From: Alphaproteobacteria bacterium UBA6411
Lineage (GTDB): Bacteria; Pseudomonadota; Alphaproteobacteria; CAAGCB01; CAG-977
DNA length: 35,190 bases
Reading direction: 5' to 3'
Assembly: GCA_002438565.1 (NCBI GenBank)
Contig: DJPN01000034.1
Location: 1 to 35,190 of the forward strand
Shown: one piece after another, positions 17,493-22,906 of the stretch
Layout: every line of letters begins with the position of its first letter
Position numbering within the stretch: the first letter of the stretch is position 1
Notes under the pieces: model-generated
What the model saw: only the letters and a program-made list of their open reading frames with translations
Database searches by the model: none
What the model was told of the DNA's origin: nothing
Position numbers and translations under genes: made by a program

Positions 17493-18256
17493 TACGCCGC
17501 CGCCCCTTTCTGAAAGCGGGCGAAACCGTTTTTCTGCACTTCGTCCAACAGCTCCGCCCCGCCGTTTTCGACAACGCGCCCGTTGACAAGGATGTGCACG
17601 TAATCGGGGCGGATTTGTTCGTGCAAAAATCCGATGTTGTGTGAAATCACCAAAAACGACCGTTCTGGCGACCGCATGATTTTAACGCCGTTGCCCGCGA
17701 CTTTGACCGCGTCCACATCCAGCCCCGAATCCATTTCGTCCAAAATGCAGAAATCGGGTTCAAGCACCGCCATTTGGAACGTTTCCAGCCGCTTCTTTTC
17801 CCCGCCCGAAAATCCGACGTTGACGGGACGTTTCAGCATTTCATCCGTGATTTCAAGAGCTTGCGCACGAATCTTAATGTGCTTTATGAAGCTGACCGCG
17901 TCGTATTCTTTCAGTCCCGCCGCCTTGCGCTTGGCGTTCAAAGCGTACTTCATAAAGGTTGACATCGACACGCCGGGGATTTCAATCGGGTTCTGAAAAG
18001 CCAGAAAAATGCCCGCCCGCGCGCGCTCCTCAACGTTCATTTTCAGCAAGTCCTGCCCTTTAAAGACAACGGTCCCCGCTGTTACCTCGTAGCGCGGATC
18101 GCCGCACAAAACGTTTGACAGCGTGCTTTTGCCCGAACCGTTCGGTCCCATGATGACATGGACTTCACCCGCGTTGACGGACAGGGACAGTCCTTTCAAA
18201 ATCGGCTTGTCCCCGACGTTTGCGTGCAAATCTTTGATTTCCAGCCAAGCTGACAT
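17492..18256 (-). CDS. sufC: SufC ATPase of the Fe-S assembly complex
   Basis: 254 aa. ABC-type ATPase that drives the SufBCD scaffold. Walker A GPNGSGKST (37-45), Q-loop AFQNPIEIPG (86-95), signature SGGEKKR (150-156), Walker B with CILDE (170-174, D173/E174), then DSGLDVDAV and the H-loop ISHN. The SufC-specific EMDSGLD and LAFQNP blocks separate it from transporter ATPases. It lies 19 nt after sufB, with an AGGAG-type site (the aaggagttc run at 18262-18270 on this strand), and shares 1 nt with sufD. Confidence 0.97.
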   Translation of the reverse strand: MSAWLEIKDLHANVGDKPILKGLSLSVNAGEVHVIMGPNGSGKSTLSNVLCGDPRYEVTAGTVVFKGQDLLKMNVEERARAGIFLAFQNPIEIPGVSMSTFMKYALNAKRKAAGLKEYDAVSFIKHIKIRAQALEITDEMLKRPVNVGFSGGEKKRLETFQMAVLEPDFCILDEMDSGLDVDAVKVAGNGVKIMRSPERSFLVISHNIGFLHEQIRPDYVHILVNGRVVENGGAELLDEVQKNGFARFQKGAAA

Positions 18257-18275
18257 TCTTAGAACTCCTTTATTA

Positions 18276-19724
18276 TTAACCGACGCTGCCTTCCAGCGTT
18301 ACGGCGACCAAACGGGTGGCTTCGATTGCAAATTCCATGGGCAGTTTCTGCATGACATCCTTGCAAAAACCGTTGACGATAAGGGATACCGCCTCTTCCG
18401 CGCTCAATCCCCTTTGACGGCAGTAAAACAGCTGCGCTTCGCTGATTTTCGAGGTTGTCGCTTCGTGTTCGACGGACGCCGTCGGGTTGCCGTCCACCAT
18501 CACGGGCAGCGTGTGCGCCCCGCATTTGTCGCCGATAAGCAGGCTGTCGCATTGTGAAAAGTTGCGCGCGTTGTCGGCGGTCGGCGCGACGCGCACCAGT
18601 CCGCGGTAAGTGTTCTGCGAACGCCCTGCGGAAATGCCCTTTGAAACAATGGTCGACGACGTGTTTTTGCCCAAGTGTATCATCTTGGTTCCCGTGTCCG
18701 CCTGCTGGTAATTGTTGGTGATTGCGACGGAATAAAACTCGCCCGTCGAATAATCGCCTTTCAGCACGCAGGACGGGTATTTCCACGTTACCGCCGACCC
18801 TGTTTCGACTTGCGTCCACGACAGTTTCGATTTGTACCCCGCGCACAATCCGCGCTTGGTCACAAAGTTGTAAATGCCGCCTTTGCCGTCCTTGTCGCCG
18901 GGGAACCAGTTTTGAACGGTCGAATATTTGACCTCCGCCCTATCCTTGACGACGATTTCGACGATTGCGGCGTGCAGCTGGTTTTCGTCGCGCTGAGGGG
19001 CTGTGCATCCCTCCAGATAACTGACGTAAGCGTCATCGTCCGCGACAATCAAAGTCCGCTCGAACTGCCCCGTTTTTTGCGCGTTGATGCGGAAATACGT
19101 CGACAATTCCATCGGACAGCGCACACCTTTGGGAATGTAAACGAAAGTCCCGTCCGAAAACACCGCCGCGTTCAGACAGGCGAAAAAGTTGTCCGTGTAC
19201 GGCACGACCGAACCCAAGTATTCGCGCACCAGTTCCGGATGCGCTTTGACCGCTTCGGAAATCGAACAAAAGATAATGCCCTGCTTCGCCAGCTTTTCAC
19301 GGAAAGTCGTCGCAACGGACACGCTGTCGAACACCGCGTCGACCGCCACGCCCGCCAGCATCGCGCGTTCCTGCAACGGCACGCCCAGTTTGTCATACGT
19401 TTTCAGCAGTTCGGGATCGACATCATCCAAAGTTTTCGGTTCTTTGGCGGATTTCGGGGCGGAGTAATAATAAATGTCCTGATAGTCAATCGGGGGATAG
19501 TCAACCTTTGCCCAGCGGGGTTCCGTCAGCGTCAGCCAATGGCGGTACGCTTTCAGTCTGAAATCCAACAGCCAGTCGGGTTCGCCCTTTTTCGCCGAAA
19601 TGAAGCGGACAACCTCCTCGTTCAGTCCCTTGGGGGCTGTTTCCGCCTCGATATCGGTGACAAAGCCGTACTTGTACGCTTCGCCCGAAACGGCGTCCAA
19701 AGCGGAAATTTTATCCTCTGCCAT
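18276..19724 (-). CDS. sufB: SufB, Fe-S cluster scaffold subunit
   Basis: 482 aa from ATG 19724, with AAGGA 8 nt upstream; the frame is open back to 19814, but that part is AT-rich, basic and intergenic. SufB forms the SufBC2D complex on which 4Fe-4S clusters are built. Family blocks present: FRLKAYRHWL, VVPYTDNFFACLNAAVFSDGTFVYIPKGV, LEGCTAPQRDENQLHAA, SCVLKGDYSTGEFYSVAIT, KCGAHTLP and ASVEHEATTSKISEAQLFY. Length is typical. First gene of the suf cluster. No IscR or RirA site was recognised upstream, and no clear promoter boxes beyond an AT-rich stretch near 19755-19790. Confidence 0.97.
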   Translation of the reverse strand: MAEDKISALDAVSGEAYKYGFVTDIEAETAPKGLNEEVVRFISAKKGEPDWLLDFRLKAYRHWLTLTEPRWAKVDYPPIDYQDIYYYSAPKSAKEPKTLDDVDPELLKTYDKLGVPLQERAMLAGVAVDAVFDSVSVATTFREKLAKQGIIFCSISEAVKAHPELVREYLGSVVPYTDNFFACLNAAVFSDGTFVYIPKGVRCPMELSTYFRINAQKTGQFERTLIVADDDAYVSYLEGCTAPQRDENQLHAAIVEIVVKDRAEVKYSTVQNWFPGDKDGKGGIYNFVTKRGLCAGYKSKLSWTQVETGSAVTWKYPSCVLKGDYSTGEFYSVAITNNYQQADTGTKMIHLGKNTSSTIVSKGISAGRSQNTYRGLVRVAPTADNARNFSQCDSLLIGDKCGAHTLPVMVDGNPTASVEHEATTSKISEAQLFYCRQRGLSAEEAVSLIVNGFCKDVMQKLPMEFAIEATRLVAVTLEGSVG

Positions 19725-19815
19725 AACCTTTTTCCTTACACAAACGTGCCTTTTGGATTTGTATATAAAGCATCTTGAAAAAATTTTAAATACCTGTTTT
19801 CGCCAAAAAAACATT

Positions 19816-19844
19816 TTTACAAGGAACGAAAAAACAGGTAAACT
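19816..19844 (+). promoter_or_regulatory. Sigma70-type promoter for the PAS-GGDEF gene
   Basis: TTTACA (19816-19821) and TAAACT (19839-19844) are separated by 17 nt, about 30 nt before the ATG at 19876. Confidence 0.45.
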
Positions 19845-19875
19845 TGAAAAGTTACATTACAGGACCGAGGGTTGT

Positions 19876-20952
19876 ATGTTTAAATTGGAAGATCTCTCCG
19901 CTTTTTTGCTGGTTTTCGCGGCCGTCGCGGCGGTTGCCGTTTTTTACTTCGTGTTCCGCTGGCTGCAGGCGAAAGCCCTTGCCGCCGAACAAAAGGACAG
20001 GATTATCGAACTGCAGGGCGAACTGCTGAAAACAAAGAAAAGCCTCGAGGATTTGACCAAAGAGCATAACCACAAATACGATCCGTATTCATCCCAAACA
20101 ACGAAAAGCATCATTCTGGGCATGGACAAGGACGGAATCATCCGATCCATCAACGATTACGGCGTTGAATTTTTCGGTTATGAAAACAAGGACGAACTCA
20201 TCGGCAAAAACATTCTGGGCACTTTGCTGCCCGCTAAAGATTCGCACGGGCAAAATCTGACGAACCTTATCGAGCGCATCAAAAACAATCCCCGCCTGTA
20301 TGTCGACAACGAAAACGAAAACATCTGCAAAGACGGCAAAAAGGTTTGGATTTCATGGACGAACCGCATTATTTACGGCGCGGACGGCCATGCGTGCGAA
20401 ATCCGTTCCGTCGGCTTTGACATCACCCCGCGCAAAGAATTGGAAGACGAACTGCGCCAAATGACCGTCATCGACCCCGTCACAGGCGTTTTGAACCGCC
20501 GCACGTTCTTGGAGGAAGGAGCGCGGGAAATGAAGCGCGCCCGCCGCTATAAACGCGAACTGTCCGTTTTGCTGATGACCATCGACCGCTTTGATGCGTT
20601 GAATTCGGAACACGGTTCGACCTTTGGCGACGAAGCGATTAAAGTCGCCGTAACCGCCTGCCGCAATTCGACGCGCGATTCCGATTATCTGGGACGGCTG
20701 GCGGATATCGAATTCGCCCTGCTGCTGCCCGAAACGCCGCTGGACGGCGCGCGCATCGTCGCCGAACGCATCCGCAACGAAGTGATGAAATCGGATTTGT
20801 ACGTCAACGAAGTCAAAATCTCTGTTACGACCAGCATCAGCATTGCGGCGAAAACACCCGAAGACGAAACAATCGATACGATTTTGCTGCGCGCTTTCAA
20901 CGCCTTGCGCGCCAGCAAAGACCGTCAAAACAACATCGCCGTTGCGGAATAA
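19876..20952 (+). CDS. Membrane PAS-GGDEF protein with degenerate GGDEF and intact I-site motif
   Basis: 358 aa from ATG 19876 (GAGG 5 nt upstream); the longer open frame back to 19600 overlaps sufB. One transmembrane segment (about 9-27), a coiled coil (about 35-65), a PAS domain (about 72-185: ILGMDKDGIIRSINDYGVEFFGY ... VGFDITPRK), then a GGDEF domain (about 190-355: TVIDPVTGVLNRRTFL ... ). The catalytic signature GGDEF reads ADIEF (276-280), so diguanylate cyclase activity is unlikely. RDSD (267-270) stands exactly five residues upstream, where the c-di-GMP inhibitory site RxxD lies in active enzymes. It may therefore act as a c-di-GMP receptor (inference). Single gene, divergent from sufB. 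Confidence 0.82.
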   Translation: MFKLEDLSAFLLVFAAVAAVAVFYFVFRWLQAKALAAEQKDRIIELQGELLKTKKSLEDLTKEHNHKYDPYSSQTTKSIILGMDKDGIIRSINDYGVEFFGYENKDELIGKNILGTLLPAKDSHGQNLTNLIERIKNNPRLYVDNENENICKDGKKVWISWTNRIIYGADGHACEIRSVGFDITPRKELEDELRQMTVIDPVTGVLNRRTFLEEGAREMKRARRYKRELSVLLMTIDRFDALNSEHGSTFGDEAIKVAVTACRNSTRDSDYLGRLADIEFALLLPETPLDGARIVAERIRNEVMKSDLYVNEVKISVTTSISIAAKTPEDETIDTILLRAFNALRASKDRQNNIAVAE

Positions 20953-21027
20953 TACTTAAAATTCATTCTCAGCCCTGCTATCCGCACTGGTAGACGGCTA
21001 AATTCCGCCCTTTTGCAAAAAAAAGAC

Positions 21028-21056
21028 TTGTCAATGTAAGCAAGCTTTTATATTCT
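21028..21056 (+). promoter_or_regulatory. Sigma70-type promoter for the autotransporter leader RNA
   Basis: TTGTCA (21028-21033) and TATTCT (21051-21056) are separated by 17 nt. Predicted start is near 21063, just before a perfect hairpin. The same GACTTGTCA core occurs upstream of the second autotransporter (22776-22784). Confidence 0.6.
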
Positions 21057-21062
21057 AGCAAT

Positions 21063-21358
21063 AAGCGTATTGATACACATCAATACGCCAGTGCCTTGAG
21101 AGGGGCGCGGAGTCGTAAGAAGCTCTTGCTATGTTGGCGCAGATATGCGCGAATGCCGTTTTGCATATTGCCAAACGGAAAATATTCTCCGATTTCTTTT
21201 TTAAGGGTCGGGGAGCTTTTGACGTATGTTCAGAACACACCCGTCCTTATCCTTGAAAAAACGGAGTGTTTAAAGGTTAAAAGGATCACACATAGCTGAT
21301 TTTCTTAACTCCCCGACCGCTCTTTTGGCGGTCTTTTTTTACTGCAAGGGGAGTTTTT
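21063..21358 (+). promoter_or_regulatory. Structured 5' leader RNA, candidate riboswitch or attenuator of the first autotransporter
   Basis: This stretch has no credible gene. It starts with a hairpin with a perfect 10-bp stem (21065-21074 with 21079-21088). A second hairpin is at 21156-21161 with 21173-21178. The 113-nt element 21206-21318 is closed by a perfect 10-bp helix P1 (21206-21215 with 21309-21318). Inside are P2 (21225-21229 with 21290-21294), P3 (21234-21238 with 21266-21270, continued by 21241-21244 with 21261-21264), and a 6-bp pairing of the P3 loop with downstream sequence (21249-21254 with 21281-21286) that would be a pseudoknot. An intrinsic terminator follows (21315-21340). 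Finally 21307-21314 is complementary to the SD region 21348-21355. P1 excludes both the terminator and the SD-blocking helix. No known class was recognised; an independent small RNA is the alternative. Confidence 0.6.
21315..21340 (+). terminator. Intrinsic terminator inside the autotransporter leader
   Basis: Stem 21315-21320 with 21328-21333 (GACCGC/GCGGTC), 7-nt loop, then seven T residues (21334-21340). It ends 18 nt before the autotransporter ATG, so it would stop most transcripts unless its 5' arm is held in the P1 helix. Confidence 0.75.
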
Positions 21359-22690
21359 ATGAAATTGTCACAATCCGCATCGGGCATCCTGTCCGCGCGT
21401 TACCGTGTTGTTTTAATTTTATGCGCTTTGGCGAATTCGGCATTGACTTCGGCATCCGCGCAGGCCGCGCCAAGCGTTACGGATCCGTTTTTTAATATAC
21501 CGGGCGTTACAAATCCGTTCTTGAACATGCCAACCTTTAAATCGCTGCTGATTCAAGACTTGAAAGACAGCAAAGTCTATATCAATCCCGTTGTCGAACA
21601 AGCCGCGGAAATTTTGGATTTGGACTATGAATATTTAATCAAACTAACCGACAATCAACAGGATGCGTTTGACCGCGTTGACGACTTGCTGTATGAATTG
21701 GACGAAGCGCCTAAAAAGCAATATCAAGTTTTACGCGAAATCGCGCCGGATCTGTCCAAATCCGGAATTCATGTTGCAAGCAACATTGCGAAAAACATTA
21801 TTAACGCAGCGTCCGCGCGGTTCAACGCTTCAACCGTCCCTCAATTTCCCAGTTATCAAAACCATTACCGCAGGGGATTGTACGGACGTTCCGGCGGCGA
21901 ATACAATGCGGAATCCGGATCCGTTTGGGTACAAGGTTTGTTCAACCACGCCGAAAAAAGCGGGAAAGAAAGCTTTTCGGCAAATTCGGCAGGCTTTGCG
22001 GCAGGTGTGGAAGCTTGTAGCCCCGACGGATTTAAAGCGGGAATCGGGTATTCTTTTGCCGCGACATCCATTGACACCGACAGATCGCAAAATGACGCCA
22101 AAACGCACACCGCTTTCGTTTATGCAGGTTTTCAGCCCGAAAATTTCTACGCCAACTTTTTTGGCGGTTTCGGCCACTCAAGCTATGACGACACGACAAA
22201 AACAGCGAAACTGGAAAGCGAATATCAAATAAACACTGTCAGCACGCAAATCGCAGTCGGATATTCCGCCCCTGTTTTATCACCCGAAATCGCTTTCCGC
22301 TTTATCGGTTCGCACGAAAAGGCGTATACGGATGCTTTGGGTGTCGAATTCGAATCAAAAAACAGCACCGCCGCAACCGCCATCGGCGGCTTGAAACTGT
22401 CCAACCGCTATCGTCTGCGTTCCGCCAAAGCGACATCGTTTATTCCGGAATTGAAAGCTGCCGTTACTTACGATTTCGCACGCAGCACACCGAACAAAAC
22501 CGCTTTTTTGCCAAACGGTTCCAGTTACATTGTCGAAACAGACACCGACAAACGTCTGGGCGCTGAAGCAAGCGCAGGATTTTCGCTTAATTTTAAAGGT
22601 TCGGGCAGTCTGGCCGTAATGTACGACGGCGCGTTCCAAGGAAGGCTTCAAAGCCATTCAATTGCGCTGAATGTAAAAATCTATTTGTAA
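21359..22690 (+). CDS. Autotransporter with almost no passenger domain
   Basis: 443 aa. An extended signal peptide (1-36, MKLSxSAxGILSARYR, then a hydrophobic core, cleavage near AQA/AP) is nearly the same as that of the next gene. A short Pro/Asn/Phe-rich segment with a duplicated DPFFN/NPFLN unit (41-60) follows. Next comes the helical linker (68-165: NPVVEQAAEILDLD, LTDNQQDAFDRVDDLL, REIAPDLS), which corresponds to residues about 590-690 of the neighbour. The beta-barrel spans about 186-443 and ends in LNVKIYL. Compared with the neighbour it lacks a passenger of about 540 residues, so it presents little or nothing outside the cell except barrel loops. GGGGAG (21348-21353) gives a strong SD that lies inside the regulatory leader. 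Confidence 0.85.
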   Translation: MKLSQSASGILSARYRVVLILCALANSALTSASAQAAPSVTDPFFNIPGVTNPFLNMPTFKSLLIQDLKDSKVYINPVVEQAAEILDLDYEYLIKLTDNQQDAFDRVDDLLYELDEAPKKQYQVLREIAPDLSKSGIHVASNIAKNIINAASARFNASTVPQFPSYQNHYRRGLYGRSGGEYNAESGSVWVQGLFNHAEKSGKESFSANSAGFAAGVEACSPDGFKAGIGYSFAATSIDTDRSQNDAKTHTAFVYAGFQPENFYANFFGGFGHSSYDDTTKTAKLESEYQINTVSTQIAVGYSAPVLSPEIAFRFIGSHEKAYTDALGVEFESKNSTAATAIGGLKLSNRYRLRSAKATSFIPELKAAVTYDFARSTPNKTAFLPNGSSYIVETDTDKRLGAEASAGFSLNFKGSGSLAVMYDGAFQGRLQSHSIALNVKIYL

Positions 22691-22699
22691 AATCAAAAC

Positions 22700-22726
22700 G
22701 GCGGGGATTTTCCCCGCCTGTTTTTT
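22700..22726 (+). terminator. Intrinsic terminator after the first autotransporter
   Basis: Perfect 8-bp stem (22700-22707 with 22711-22718), 3-nt loop, then TG and six T residues. It separates the transcription of the two tandem autotransporter genes. Confidence 0.85.
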
Positions 22727-22775
22727 ATATACGTCCGCGCCTAATGATAGTTGCCTTTTCCCTTGTCACAAAAAT

Positions 22776-22807
22776 GACTTGTCATTTCAAACAGTATGAT
22801 GTACGCT
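22776..22807 (+). promoter_or_regulatory. Probable promoter of the second autotransporter
   Basis: GACTTGTCA (22776-22784) repeats the core seen at 21025-21033. TACGCT (22802-22807) stands 17 nt after TTGTCA; the -10 box is weak, and GATAAT at 22808-22813 is an alternative at a poorer spacing of 23 nt. A second CTTGTCA copy begins at 22762. A further shared block, GCGCGGA, follows at 22836 (21105 in the first gene). The rest of 22727-22906 shows no gene and no terminator. Confidence 0.4.
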
Positions 22808-22906
22808 GATAATATTAGGCAATGTTTAAGGAGGAGCGCGGAATTCATATTAAAACGGCAATAACCGATTCTGTTTGATTATGTCTTTTATAGAGGGGAG
22901 AAGCAT

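Noticed and set aside
21055..21240. 61-codon minus-strand frame in the same leader
   Set aside because: It has no promoter or ribosome site and overlaps the predicted plus-strand promoter and hairpin.
21096..21299. 67-codon TTG-started frame in the autotransporter leader
   Set aside because: No ribosome site, no recognisable protein features, and it runs through the base-paired RNA structure. The RNA explanation fits better.
21061..21340. Known RNA classes (6S, permuted tmRNA, SRP RNA, RNase P RNA, c-di-GMP-I riboswitch)
   Set aside because: I looked for the landmark sequences I know of each class (T-loop, GGAAG tetraloop region, RNase P cores, c-di-GMP-I core) and saw none. 6S RNA cannot be fully excluded without a covariance search.
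22822..22878. 18-codon ATG frame in the leader of the second autotransporter
   Set aside because: The only possible ribosome site (AGG) is too close to the ATG, and the peptide has no notable feature.
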